A DNA stretch of 64,000 nucleotides, taken from Microbacterium candidum (GTDB taxonomy: Bacteria > Actinomycetota > Actinomycetes > Actinomycetales > Microbacteriaceae). Under the pieces are notes generated by a model. That model searched no databases. It was given only the letters and a program-made list of their open reading frames with translations, and was not told where the DNA came from. Position numbers and translations under genes: made by a program. Position 1 is the first letter of the stretch, and each line of letters opens with the position of its first letter. The DNA is taken from contig NZ_JASXSZ010000005.1 of assembly GCF_030315975.1 (NCBI RefSeq), positions 1 to 64,000 on the forward strand, given 5' to 3'. Of the stretch, positions 1-7,983 are shown piece after piece.

Positions 1-1193
1 TCGGTGACGTGGTGGATCTCGCACCAGCCGGCGGGGACGCCGCAGCCGGGGATGATGCAGCCGCCGTCGCGGAGCGCGATCGCCCGGCGCTGGTACCGGT
101 TGAACACGCGTTCCTCGGTGCCGAGCCGGACGATGCGGCCGCTGCCGGCGAGGGTGACGCGTTGGATGACGCCGGCGCAGGCGACGTGGCGGGCGGTGAA
201 GATGGATGCGGGCTCGGCGGACCCTTCGAGCCAGGCCCGCCCGGTGCTCGCGGTGAGGTCTTCTTCGCGGATGGAGACGATGAGGGTGGGGGCGGCGCCG
301 CCGATGGTGGGCAGGTCGCGGCTGGCGGCGGCGACGGTGAGCGCCGCGGCGAGGGCGTCGTGCAGCTTCTGCGGGCCGGTGCGGTCGTCCCGCGGGACGT
401 CGTGGGCGGGAGGTGACTCCGTGTCGTGGAAGCGGACGGCGTGCGGGGAGGTGGTGGCGTCGTGGATGCGCACGAGTTGCGCGGCGACCTCGGGCAGCAG
501 TGCACCGCGGATGGGGATGACGCCGTCGCGGGCGGTGCCGAAGGTGATGCCCCGCCTGCGGGCGGCGGCGTGCGCGTCCGGTTCGGCGCCGTCGGGGTCG
601 AGGACCGCCGCCCACACCTGCGCCTGGACACGGAGCAGGTCCGCGCACGCGGGCGGGAGGCCGTCCGGGCCCTCGCCGCGGGCGGCCGCCGCGAGCAGGC
701 CGTCCGCGGTCAGCACACCCTCGACGCCGACCCGGTCCCGCATGGCGAGCAGGGGACCGGCGACGGCGAGCACCCCATCGACCCCGGTCTCCGCGTCCAG
801 CAGAGCGTTCCGCATCGCGGGCAGCCGTGCCGGCATCCCCGCTCCGGTGACCGGGTCCCATGCGAGCGCGGTGGCTTTCGCGGCGCGTTCGAGTTTCGCG
901 GCGGTGTGCGGCCCGTTGCGGGTCAGGCGCTGGACGAGTTCGGTGACGTTGCGGCATCCCATCCGGGTGGTCAACCGCTCCTCCCGCACCGTCGAGCTCG
1001 ACCGGTCGGCGAGTTCCCCGACCATCTCCACCAACAGTGCGTCGACGGCTCGGGCGAGGTCCCCGGCGCGGGCGATCGCCCCGACGAGATCGTCATCTGA
1101 CGCCGCATGCACCCCGCCGCCTCGGGCGCCCGTGTCGATCAGCTCGCCGACGCGCGACCGCACCGCGATCAGGTCGTCGACGAGTGCGTTCAT
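1..1193 (-). CDS. DUF222 / HNH endonuclease-domain protein (13E12 repeat type), C-terminus cut by window edge
   Basis: The open frame begins at ATG 1193 and runs off the left edge, giving about 397 codons. The last visible residues read PGCGVPAGWCEIHHVT, the typical start of the HNH fold in DUF222 proteins (Cys pair followed by CEIHH). The long upstream part is the DUF222 domain, rich in Ala and Arg. Members are abundant in Microbacteriaceae and mycobacteria, often in many copies per genome; their role is not established, though the HNH fold suggests a DNA-cutting or mobile origin. The remaining HNH residues (a later Asn and His) lie outside the window, so activity cannot be judged. A 13-bp dyad AACAGACTCTGTT lies at 1247-1259 upstream. 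Confidence 0.88.
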   Translation of the reverse strand, partial: MNALVDDLIAVRSRVGELIDTGARGGGVHAASDDDLVGAIARAGDLARAVDALLVEMVGELADRSSSTVREERLTTRMGCRNVTELVQRLTRNGPHTAAKLERAAKATALAWDPVTGAGMPARLPAMRNALLDAETGVDGVLAVAGPLLAMRDRVGVEGVLTADGLLAAAARGEGPDGLPPACADLLRVQAQVWAAVLDPDGAEPDAHAAARRRGITFGTARDGVIPIRGALLPEVAAQLVRIHDATTSPHAVRFHDTESPPAHDVPRDDRTGPQKLHDALAAALTVAAASRDLPTIGGAAPTLIVSIREEDLTASTGRAWLEGSAEPASIFTARHVACAGVIQRVTLAGSGRIVRLGTEERVFNRYQRRAIALRDGGCIIPGCGVPAGWCEIHHVT

Positions 1194-1326
1194 ACCACCA
1201 TTCTGGTGAGGGCCTCCGACATTGAAACCCCAGGTCAGAGGTTATTAACAGACTCTGTTGACAAGCGTCCGAACGGTGCAGAACCCCATCCTGGGGAGGA
1301 AACCACGAGTCGCGTCGGCGACCGGA

Positions 1327-1902
1327 TCAGGCCTGGCCGTTGCTGGCGATCGCAGCCACCGCGCGCGCCAGCTCCTCGCCGCTCGGAAGGACGTCGGGGC
1401 TCACGAGCCACAGGATGCCGAGGCTCTGGACGAGCAGGAAGTCGAGCTTCGCGATCGCGGTGAGATCCTCCTCGCTGAGGTCCGGCCGAGCCGCCCTCAG
1501 CCCTTCGGCGATGCCGAGGTGCGCCTGCTCGGTCGCCTCCGCGATCGCGCGGCTCGCGCGGGCGTCGCGTGACACGCGCATGGTGTTCTCGAGGCTCGCG
1601 AGCAGCGCCTCGCGGTTCGCCGCGAAGACCTCGGGCATGCGGTCCCACATCGTCGCGAAGCCCTCCAGCAGGGGGAGTGCCGCGGTCTCGTCGACGATGG
1701 CCTCCATCCGGTCGCCGATCCCGGTGCCGAGCGACTCGGTGAGCGCGGCGCTCACGAGCTCGTCCTTCGATCCGAAGTGGTACCCGATCGCTGCGAGGCT
1801 CACGCCCGCCGCCGCGGCGATGTCGCGAGCGGTGGCCTTCGCGACCCCGCGCTCGAAAATCACCTGTCGTGCGCCGGCCAGCAGATCCTCGCGATTGCCC
1901 AT
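1327..1902 (-). CDS. TetR-family transcriptional regulator
   Basis: The protein has 191 residues, normal for TetR. The N-terminus holds the helix-turn-helix: residues ~23-43 read as a TARDIAAAAGVSLAAIGYHF segment followed by GSKDEL, the conserved end of TetR DNA-binding domains. The C-terminal ligand domain is not family-specific. The gene is divergent from the FAD monooxygenase at 2006 with 103 bp between starts, and that gap carries four imperfect TAGAC-N4-GTCTA dyads. It therefore probably represses itself and the monooxygenase, and may respond to a compound the monooxygenase acts on. The regulated partner is inferred from layout; the ligand is unknown. Confidence 0.93.
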   Translation of the reverse strand: MGNREDLLAGARQVIFERGVAKATARDIAAAAGVSLAAIGYHFGSKDELVSAALTESLGTGIGDRMEAIVDETAALPLLEGFATMWDRMPEVFAANREALLASLENTMRVSRDARASRAIAEATEQAHLGIAEGLRAARPDLSEEDLTAIAKLDFLLVQSLGILWLVSPDVLPSGEELARAVAAIASNGQA

Positions 1903-1925
1903 GGCGCCATCCTAGAGCAGAGATT

Positions 1926-1990
1926 TAGACATTCGTGCTAGACAAACGTCCAAACCGCGTGTTAGACATATGTCTCATACAAATGTCTAA
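1926..1990. promoter_or_regulatory. Four tandem operator-like dyads between tetR and monooxygenase genes
   Basis: Related sites of the form TAGAC-N4-GTCTA start near 1926, 1939, 1963 and 1976. They are spaced 13 bp within each pair, with 37 bp between pairs. The third contains a perfect 12-bp palindrome AGACATATGTCT at 1964-1975. TTAGACA at 1962-1968 is also mirrored by TGTCTAA at 1984-1990. This density in a divergent promoter region fits operators for the adjacent TetR protein. Binding is inferred. Confidence 0.7.
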
Positions 1991-2005
1991 CAGATCGGAT
2001 GCATC

Positions 2006-3247
2006 ATGTACGAGCTGAACCCGACCCCTCACGTCCTCGTCTCCGGCGGCGGAATCGCGGGCCTCGCCCTCGCCGTGCAGCTCGTCCGCAGCGGCATCCG
2101 CACGACCGTCGTCGAGCGCGCGGCGGGGCCGCGGCCCGGAGGACAGGCGGTCGACCTGCGCGGAGCGAGCCGCGAAGTCGCCGAACGCATGGGCCTCATG
2201 CCGGGCATCGACCGACGCCGCGTGCACGAGGAGGGCATGGCCTACGTCGACGGAAAGGGCCGCGTGTTCGGGCGGATGTCGATGGCCGACTTCGACGGCG
2301 AGGGCGCGGTCGCCGAGATCGAGATCTCGCGCGGCGACCTCGCCGAGGTGCTCCTCGACACGCTCATGGAGGCGGCCGAGACCGCCCCTGGACTCCTCGA
2401 CCTGCGTTTCGGCGATCGCATCACCGCGATCGCGCAGGATGCTGACGGCGTCGACGTCTCATTCGAGGTCGCCGCATCCGCTCGCTTCGACGTGGTCGTC
2501 GGCGCCGACGGCGTGCACTCCGCGACCCGCCGGCTCGCCTTCGGCCCGGAGGAGCAGTTCGCGACCTACCTCGGCGGCTGCGCGGCGTTCTTCACGATGC
2601 CGACCCCCGCGGGCCTGGAGGAGGGCTGGTTCTCGATGCGGTTCGTGCCGGGGATCACCTTCGGCATCCGCCCCGACTTCGACCCGTCGACGTCCAAGGC
2701 GATCCTCACGCTCCGCATGGACCGCGACCCGTCGCTGCGCGGCGACCGCGCGGCGCAGGAGGCCCTCATCGACCGCGCCCTCGAGGGAGCGGGATGGCAC
2801 GCGCCGACCGTGCAGGCGGCGCTGGGCGACGCATCCGATCTGTACTTCGACGAGCTCGTCCGCATCGACGTGCCGGACGTCTCGAGCGGCCGGGTCGTGC
2901 TGCTCGGCGACGCCGCGTCGTGCGGATCGCCGATGACCGGCCAGGGGACGGCGACCGCGCTCATCGGCGCGTACCTCCTCGCGGCGCGCCTGGCTGAGAC
3001 GCCCGAGGATGCGGCGGGCGCCCTCCGCCGGTACGCCGCGGATATCGTGCCCTTCGCTGAGCACGGCAAGGAGATCCCGTACGGCGGCATCGAACGCATG
3101 GTGCCGAAGAACCGCTTCGAGGCGGCGATGTCGCGGGTCACGTCCGGCATCATGCTGTCGCGCATCGCCCGCCCGCTCATGAAGCGCGTCTTCGCTGGCG
3201 CGGCCGAGTCGCCCGCCCTGCCGGAGATCCCGGTGCCGGTGCGCTGA
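2006..3247 (+). CDS. FAD-dependent monooxygenase (PHBH/TetX-like aromatic hydroxylase fold)
   Basis: The protein has 413 residues. Residues 14-19 (GGGIAG) form the N-terminal dinucleotide-binding loop, followed by the ERAAGPRPGGQAVDLRG segment typical of the TetX/hydroxylase branch. The GADG motif is near 166-169, and the VLLGDAAS motif that contacts FAD and ribityl has its Asp near 302, followed by MTGQGTATALIGA. All three landmarks of class A flavoprotein monooxygenases are therefore present. Such enzymes hydroxylate aromatic or polyketide compounds with NAD(P)H and oxygen; some inactivate antibiotics. The substrate cannot be read from sequence. Start ATG 2006 follows the operator region directly, and control by the divergent TetR is likely. 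Confidence 0.92.
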   Translation: MYELNPTPHVLVSGGGIAGLALAVQLVRSGIRTTVVERAAGPRPGGQAVDLRGASREVAERMGLMPGIDRRRVHEEGMAYVDGKGRVFGRMSMADFDGEGAVAEIEISRGDLAEVLLDTLMEAAETAPGLLDLRFGDRITAIAQDADGVDVSFEVAASARFDVVVGADGVHSATRRLAFGPEEQFATYLGGCAAFFTMPTPAGLEEGWFSMRFVPGITFGIRPDFDPSTSKAILTLRMDRDPSLRGDRAAQEALIDRALEGAGWHAPTVQAALGDASDLYFDELVRIDVPDVSSGRVVLLGDAASCGSPMTGQGTATALIGAYLLAARLAETPEDAAGALRRYAADIVPFAEHGKEIPYGGIERMVPKNRFEAAMSRVTSGIMLSRIARPLMKRVFAGAAESPALPEIPVPVR

Positions 3248-3249
3248 CG

Positions 3250-3331
3250 GGCGTCGCGTCGAGACTGGGGGTACATGCCGAACCGGGGAGTATGGCGCCC
3301 TGGCTCGGCAAGTACCCCCGGTCGCGACGCC
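3250..3331. repeat. Large hairpin element, copy A (inverted partner of copy B at ~4066)
   Basis: Three nested arms pair in order: GGCGTCGCG 3250-3258 with CGCGACGCC 3323-3331; GGGGGTAC 3267-3274 with GTACCCCC 3312-3319; TGCCGA 3276-3281 with TCGGCA 3305-3310. The loop is 23 nt. It lies 3 bp after the monooxygenase stop and could terminate transcription. Its reverse complement resembles the element at 4066-4136 along its length, so it is a dispersed repeat and not only a terminator. Confidence 0.8.
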
Positions 3332-3352
3332 CCGGGCCGCGCGGCAGCGCCG

Positions 3353-3403
3353 GCCGCAATGCAGCGACGGCCGCAATGCAGCGACGGCCGCAATGCAGCG
3401 GCG
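3353..3403. repeat. Three tandem 17-bp direct repeats
   Basis: The unit GCCGCAATGCAGCGACG occurs at 3353-3369, 3370-3386 and 3387-3403 (last copy with one change, A to G), followed by a partial GCCGCC. The array sits in the non-coding stretch between the monooxygenase and the DUF302-like gene. The rest of 3332-3508 holds no gene I can support. Confidence 0.85.
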
Positions 3404-3508
3404 GCCGCCCTGCCCGAGGGCGCGGTGCCGGCTCACGGCTGACCCGCTCGCGATACGCCGACGGGATGCGTCGCGGAGAAACCCCGACCGGCAGGCGAAG
3501 ATGTCACC

Positions 3509-4039
3509 GTGACCTACGACGTGACCGAGACCGATGTCGAGTACGCGGCCACACGTGTGCAGCTGAGGACGAACGCCCACTTCGCGTCGTTCGTCGCGGC
3601 ATTCGAGATGGCCGTCCCCGAGCTCACCGACCGAGATGCCGTCGCCCGCCTCGCCGAGGACGGCGATTGGTCCGGCTTCGTGCGGGGTCTGCAGTGGGAG
3701 GCGCCGAGCGGATTCGTGCGGGTGGGGACGTTCCGCCCCGACGCCCTCATGCGGTTCGCGGGCAGCCCGACGGCGAGCGCCGTCTGGCTCGTCGTGAACC
3801 ACGGCATCGGCGCGCGTCTGTTCCGCCAGGATCCCGCGACCGCGCTCTACTCGCCGCTGCGGATCGAGGCGCATGCGGCCCGCGATGCCGGGACCGTGAT
3901 CGGATTCGACCTGCCGAGCGCGTCCTTCAAGAGCTTCGGCCTCAACAAGCTGACGCAGGCGGGCGCCGAGCTCGACCGTGCGCTCGGCGACCTCCTCGAA
4001 GACCTGGGGATGCCGCGGCCGACCGCGCTTCGCCGCTGA
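3509..4039 (+). CDS. DUF302-like domain protein
   Basis: The protein has 176 residues and starts at GTG 3509. The second half resembles DUF302 proteins: an NHGIGARLFRQDPATALYSPLRIEAHA stretch (here broken only by a few changes from the family pattern of N-x-A-x-x-M/L-F-x-x-D-P, then a YAPLR-like turn), then FDLPSASFKSFG and a C-terminal helix LDRALGDLLEDLG. DUF302 domains bind small ligands in known structures, but a function is not established. There is no signal peptide or membrane segment, so it should be cytosolic. It stands alone between two inverted hairpin elements, and no operon partner is seen. The family match is by eye. Confidence 0.72.
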   Translation: MTYDVTETDVEYAATRVQLRTNAHFASFVAAFEMAVPELTDRDAVARLAEDGDWSGFVRGLQWEAPSGFVRVGTFRPDALMRFAGSPTASAVWLVVNHGIGARLFRQDPATALYSPLRIEAHAARDAGTVIGFDLPSASFKSFGLNKLTQAGAELDRALGDLLEDLGMPRPTALRR

Positions 4040-4065
4040 ACCTTGGGCCGCTGAACCCACAGCCG

Positions 4066-4136
4066 TCGAGGCCGGGGGTTCTGGCTGAGGCAGGGCGTAC
4101 AGGCCCATGGCTCGGCTCAAACTCCCGGTCTCGGCG
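4066..4136. repeat. Large hairpin element, copy B, between convergent genes
   Basis: CCGGGGGTT near 4072-4080 pairs with AACTCCCGG near 4120-4128 (one G-U pair in RNA), with further pairing inside around CTGAG/CTCGG. Read in this direction it matches the reverse complement of copy A at 3250-3331, sharing blocks such as CCGGGGGT and CAGGGCG. It separates the DUF302-like gene (+) from the debranching-enzyme gene (-), so it could serve as a two-way terminator. Confidence 0.7.
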
Positions 4137-4150
4137 AACCCCAGGGTTGG

Positions 4151-6010
4151 TCAGCCCGCGAGGACGTCGAGGCACGTGATGGCGGCCGCGGCCGACCACG
4201 CCTGTGGGCGGCACGCAGCAGGGTACGGAGCGGGCACGGCGCGTTGCGCGGCGGAGTCGCCGCTGTGCAGCTCCGGCATCCGGTAGCCGAACGCCTCGGC
4301 GGCGCGCAGCATCCCCTCGGCCGTCTCGCGGGCCTCTGCGAGCAGGCCGGCGCGCAGCATCCCGCGCGCGACGATCGCCGTGTCATGCGCCCACACCGAG
4401 CCGCGGTGATAGCCGAGCGGCCAGTAGCCCGCGGCATCCGTCGACAGGGTCCGGATGCCGAACCCGGACGACATGGATGCGCCGACCAGCAACGCCGCGA
4501 CGGCCTTCTCTTCGGCGGGGGAGAGGATGCCGGTTCCGAGCAGGTGCCCGATGTTCGACGTGAGCGTGTCGACGGCCCGGCCGTCGCGGTCGAGGGCGAT
4601 CGCCGGGTAGCGGCCCTCCGGCGTCTCGACCCAGAAGGCCTCCGCGAAACGCGTACGCAGCGAAGCCGCCCATGCGCGCAGGTCGGGCCCGCCGGGCTCG
4701 CCGAGCGCGTCGAGGAGCGCGGCTGCCCCGACTGCGGCCTCATAGGCATAGCCCTGCACCTCGCACAGCGCGATCGGGCCCGCCGCGAGCGTGCCGTCGC
4801 GCCACTGGATCGAGTCGCCCGAGTCCTTCCAGCCCTGATTCGCGAGGCCCCGGCCGGTGCGGTCGACGTAGGAGAGGAATCCGTCCCCCGTGCTCCGGAC
4901 GATCCAGTCGAGCGCCGCGCGGAGGTTCGGAAGCAGCTCGCGGACCTCGGACTCCGGCATCCCAGCGGCAGCGGCCTCGACGAGGAGCGACACCCAGAGG
5001 GCCGTGGCATCCACCGTCCCGTAGTACAGCGGCGGCAGCACGATGCCCTCGCCCGGCATGACGAGCGCGACGGAACGCAGCTCGTGGGCGATCTTGCCCG
5101 GCTCCTCCTCGGTCTCACGGTCGTCGCGCGTGCCCTGGAGGCGTGCCAGGACACGGAGGGTGGATGCGGCGAGCCCGGCGTCGACGGGCAGGAGCAGCCG
5201 CGCCGCCCACAGGCTGTCGCGGCCGAAGAGCGTCAGGAACCAGGGAGCGCCGGCGGCGAGGAAGGCGTCGGCCGGGTGATCCGGAAGTGCGAGCCGGAGC
5301 GCGGCGAGGTCGCCGAGGGCCGTCCGCAGCCAGGCCGCCAGGCGCGGGTCGGCGGCGTCGGGGACGGGCCAGGTGACCGCGGGTGCCGCCTGCACGACGA
5401 GGCTCGCGTCCTCGAGGCGCGCCGCGAGGACGACGGATGCGGCATCCCCCGGCTCCACGTGCATCCGCCACGAGACCTCGAGCGTGTCTCCGTCGCGTCG
5501 CCACCTTCCGCCCTCGGCCGTGAGGTGGAGGTGCGCGGTGTCGGCTGTGACGGTGACGAACTCGCCGACGATCAGCTCCTCCGACGCGCGGGGCCCGCCG
5601 ATGCCGGCCTTGACCTCCTGCAGCGGCCGGAAGTCGGGCTGCAGCCGAACGGTGACATCGGCATCGATCGTCCGGGGTGCGACCGAGCGCAGCGTGATCG
5701 TCTCCCTGATCTCGCCGGGCTCCACCTCGCGCGACCGCGTGAGACGCACGTGCGGATCGGGCGACGGGTCGTCGATCTCCCGGACGGTCGCATCGAAGAC
5801 GACCTCCGAGACCGAGCGCGACGCGGAGCCGATCGGCTCCGGCGCGACACCCGCGCACCGGAGCGCAAGGGCGCCGATGAAGCGCCGGTCGCCGTGGTAC
5901 ACGCCGTCGATCGGCGCGGTCATGTCTCCGCACTCGCGCGACCACACCTGGGTGGGCGCGGCGAGCGCGATGACGGCGTCGTAGAGGTAGGGCTGCCGAC
6001 CCGGGGTCAT
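4151..6010 (-). CDS. Amylo-alpha-1,6-glucosidase-like (glycogen debranching-type) enzyme
   Basis: The protein has 619 residues from ATG 6010, whose ATGA overlaps the stop of the upstream permease by 4 bp, so translation is probably coupled. The N-terminal ~200 residues form the beta-rich domain of debranching-type enzymes (SRECGDMTAPIDGVYHGDRRF near the start). The C-terminal part is an (alpha/alpha)6 barrel with APWFLTLFGRDSLWAARLLL and later GWKDSGDSIQWRDG. In this family GRDS and the following acidic residues line the active site that cuts alpha-1,6 glucosidic bonds. There is no signal peptide, so it acts in the cytosol on imported oligosaccharide. It is the last gene of the ABC sugar operon, which points to branched maltodextrin-like or other alpha-glucoside substrates; the exact sugar is not known. 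Confidence 0.88.
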   Translation of the reverse strand: MTPGRQPYLYDAVIALAAPTQVWSRECGDMTAPIDGVYHGDRRFIGALALRCAGVAPEPIGSASRSVSEVVFDATVREIDDPSPDPHVRLTRSREVEPGEIRETITLRSVAPRTIDADVTVRLQPDFRPLQEVKAGIGGPRASEELIVGEFVTVTADTAHLHLTAEGGRWRRDGDTLEVSWRMHVEPGDAASVVLAARLEDASLVVQAAPAVTWPVPDAADPRLAAWLRTALGDLAALRLALPDHPADAFLAAGAPWFLTLFGRDSLWAARLLLPVDAGLAASTLRVLARLQGTRDDRETEEEPGKIAHELRSVALVMPGEGIVLPPLYYGTVDATALWVSLLVEAAAAGMPESEVRELLPNLRAALDWIVRSTGDGFLSYVDRTGRGLANQGWKDSGDSIQWRDGTLAAGPIALCEVQGYAYEAAVGAAALLDALGEPGGPDLRAWAASLRTRFAEAFWVETPEGRYPAIALDRDGRAVDTLTSNIGHLLGTGILSPAEEKAVAALLVGASMSSGFGIRTLSTDAAGYWPLGYHRGSVWAHDTAIVARGMLRAGLLAEARETAEGMLRAAEAFGYRMPELHSGDSAAQRAVPAPYPAACRPQAWSAAAAITCLDVLAG

Positions 6011-6837
6011 TCTTTGACGGCTCCTTCGCTGGAGTTCATGATGCGGCGCTGGAAGATGAAGAACAGCACCGCGACGGGGATGGTCATGAGGAGGGCCGCC
6101 GCGAGCTTCAGCGGGTACTGGCTGCCCTGGCTGAGCTGGCCGGAGGCGAGTCCCGCGACGCCCTTCGTGAGCGTCGTGAGCTGCGGCGACTGCGTCGACA
6201 CGATGAAATGGCTGAGCTCGTTCCACGACCCCTGGAACGACAGGATGACGATCGTGATGAGCGCGGGGCGCGCCATCGGCAGCACCACCGACCAGAACAC
6301 GCGGAAGCTGCCGGCGCCGTCGATCCGGGCCTGCTCCTCGACGGAGACGGGGATCGACTCGAAGAAGTTCTTCATGATGAACACGCCCGCCGCATCCACG
6401 AGGAGCGGCAGGATCATGCCCGTGTACGAGTCGTAGATCCCCAGCTGGTTCAGGACGAGGAACTTCGGGATGAGGAGCACGACGCTCGGGACTGCCATCA
6501 CGGCGATGACGGCGGCGAACACGATGCCGCGCCCGCGGAAGTGCAGCCGGGCGAGAGCGTAGCCGGCGAGCGACACGAAGAACACGCGGCCGAGCGTCAC
6601 GACGATCGTCACGATCGCGGAGTTCATGAACCACAGTGGGAAGTCGCTGTGCGCGAAGAGGCGCTCGTACGCCGCGAACGACCACGTCTGCGGGATGAGA
6701 GAGATCGGGTCGGTCGCCGCATCCGGCTCCGTCTTGAAGGACGTCGACACCTGCACCAGGAACGGGTAGATGTACACGAGCGCCAGCGCGATGAGGAGGA
6801 CGTACAGCGCCGTCTGGCTGAGCCTGCGCCGCATCAT
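6007..6837 (-). CDS. ABC sugar transporter permease, MalG/CUT1 type
   Basis: The protein has 276 residues. ATG 6837 is chosen because it overlaps the stop of the preceding permease (ATGA) and gives the normal N-terminus MMRRRLSQTALYVLLIALALVYIYPF. About six hydrophobic segments are visible. The EAA loop reads EEQARIDGAGSFRVFWSVVLP, the site that docks the ATPase. With the partner at 6834-7979 it should form the membrane channel for the binding protein at 7984-9237. No ATP-binding gene is in the operon, so a shared ATPase elsewhere (MsiK-like in actinobacteria) is the likely motor. Confidence 0.95.
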   Translation of the reverse strand: MMRRRLSQTALYVLLIALALVYIYPFLVQVSTSFKTEPDAATDPISLIPQTWSFAAYERLFAHSDFPLWFMNSAIVTIVVTLGRVFFVSLAGYALARLHFRGRGIVFAAVIAVMAVPSVVLLIPKFLVLNQLGIYDSYTGMILPLLVDAAGVFIMKNFFESIPVSVEEQARIDGAGSFRVFWSVVLPMARPALITIVILSFQGSWNELSHFIVSTQSPQLTTLTKGVAGLASGQLSQGSQYPLKLAAALLMTIPVAVLFFIFQRRIMNSSEGAVKE

Positions 6838-7979
6838 GAGGCGTCTCCCTTCGGCAGGTACGCGCGGATGCGGCGGCGCGAGACCGGCCGGTCGCGCAGC
6901 ACCCAGCGCTGGAAGAGCGTGAAGACGATGATGATGAGGAACAGGATGAAGGCGATGGCGGCGCCGTCGCCCCACTTCTGATCGCTGAACGCCGTCTGGT
7001 ACGAGAGATACGCGGGCGTGAGGGTGGTCTTGCCCGGGGAGCCCCCCGGCGTGCCGGTGTAGATCTGGTCGAACATCTGCCAGCACCCGATGAGACCGAG
7101 GGTCACGACGGTGAAGATGGTCGGCCGCAGCTGGGGGAGCGTGATCCGCCAGAAGCGCTGCCACGCGTTCGCGCCGTCCATCATCGCGGCCTCGGAGAGC
7201 TCTCCGCCGATGTTCTGCAGCGCCGCGAGGAACAGCAGCATGAACGTGCCGCTCGTCGTGAAGATGGCCATGAGGATGTAGGCGCTCATCGCGACCGAGG
7301 GGCCTGCCATCCATTCCCACCACGTGACGCCGAGGAAGCGCCCCTGCGTGAGGATCTCGGGTCCGGGGGTGTTGCCGGTGAGGAGGTGGATGATCCCGCG
7401 GGGGTCCTGGAACCAGTTCGGGCCGCTGCCCCCGAGCTGCGCGATGATCTGATTGACGACGCCCGTCGTCGAGAAGAGGAAGAGCCACAGCACGGTGATC
7501 GCGACCGAGCTCGTGACGGACGGGAAGTAGAAGGCGGTGCGGAAGACTCCGCGGCCGCGGAGGACCGCGCGGCTGACGAGCACCGCGAGGAACAGCGACA
7601 GTGCGGTCTGCAGCGGGACGACGAGCAGCACGTACCAGGCGTTGTTGCGCAGGGACAGCCCGAAGTTCCGGGTCGCGAGGCCGCCGTCGGTCGTGACGTC
7701 GGCGTAGTTCTGAAGGCCGACGAAGCTCACGCTCGGCGCCAGCGGGCTGCCGTTGCCGTTCCAGTCGGAGAAGCTCACCCACAGCGCCATCAGCACCGGG
7801 ATGAACAGGAACACCCCGAGGATGAGGATGACGGGGAGCGAGAACAGCCATCCCGCCACCCCCTCTCCGCGGCGGATCCCGGAGGACCGATGTGAGGTCC
7901 GGGAGGACCCGCGCGGGGTCCGGGGGGACCCGTCGCGGAGAGGGGCGGAGGCCGTTGTCGGCGTGGCGGGCGCGGTCAT
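6834..7979 (-). CDS. ABC sugar transporter permease, MalF/CUT1 type
   Basis: The protein has 381 residues. The first ~40 residues are a hydrophilic Pro/Arg/Ser-rich extension (SPRTPRGSSRTSHRSSG). The first membrane helix follows, LFSLPVILILGVFLFIPVLMALW, then the usual FSDWNG and VGLQNY segment of CUT1 permeases. The EAA loop reads SEAAMMDGANAWQRFWRITLP. It starts 4 bp after the binding-protein gene stop on the minus strand and overlaps the next permease by 4 bp. It forms a heterodimer with the MalG-type partner. The extended N-terminus may come from short GGTCC-rich repeats at 7890-7935. Confidence 0.95.
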   Translation of the reverse strand: MTAPATPTTASAPLRDGSPRTPRGSSRTSHRSSGIRRGEGVAGWLFSLPVILILGVFLFIPVLMALWVSFSDWNGNGSPLAPSVSFVGLQNYADVTTDGGLATRNFGLSLRNNAWYVLLVVPLQTALSLFLAVLVSRAVLRGRGVFRTAFYFPSVTSSVAITVLWLFLFSTTGVVNQIIAQLGGSGPNWFQDPRGIIHLLTGNTPGPEILTQGRFLGVTWWEWMAGPSVAMSAYILMAIFTTSGTFMLLFLAALQNIGGELSEAAMMDGANAWQRFWRITLPQLRPTIFTVVTLGLIGCWQMFDQIYTGTPGGSPGKTTLTPAYLSYQTAFSDQKWGDGAAIAFILFLIIIVFTLFQRWVLRDRPVSRRRIRAYLPKGDAS

Positions 7980-7983
7980 GGTG

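Noticed and set aside
1258..1263. TTGACA as a plus-strand promoter
   Set aside because: No matching second hexamer at normal spacing, and it points into the 3' end of tetR.
3353..3403. Possible CRISPR array
   Set aside because: Repeats are directly adjacent with no spacers, only 17 bp long and three in number; no cas gene is present.
4244..6436. Plus-strand 730-codon frame over the debranching enzyme and permease
   Set aside because: It crosses two real minus-strand genes with good motifs and itself shows no motifs and Arg-rich composition.
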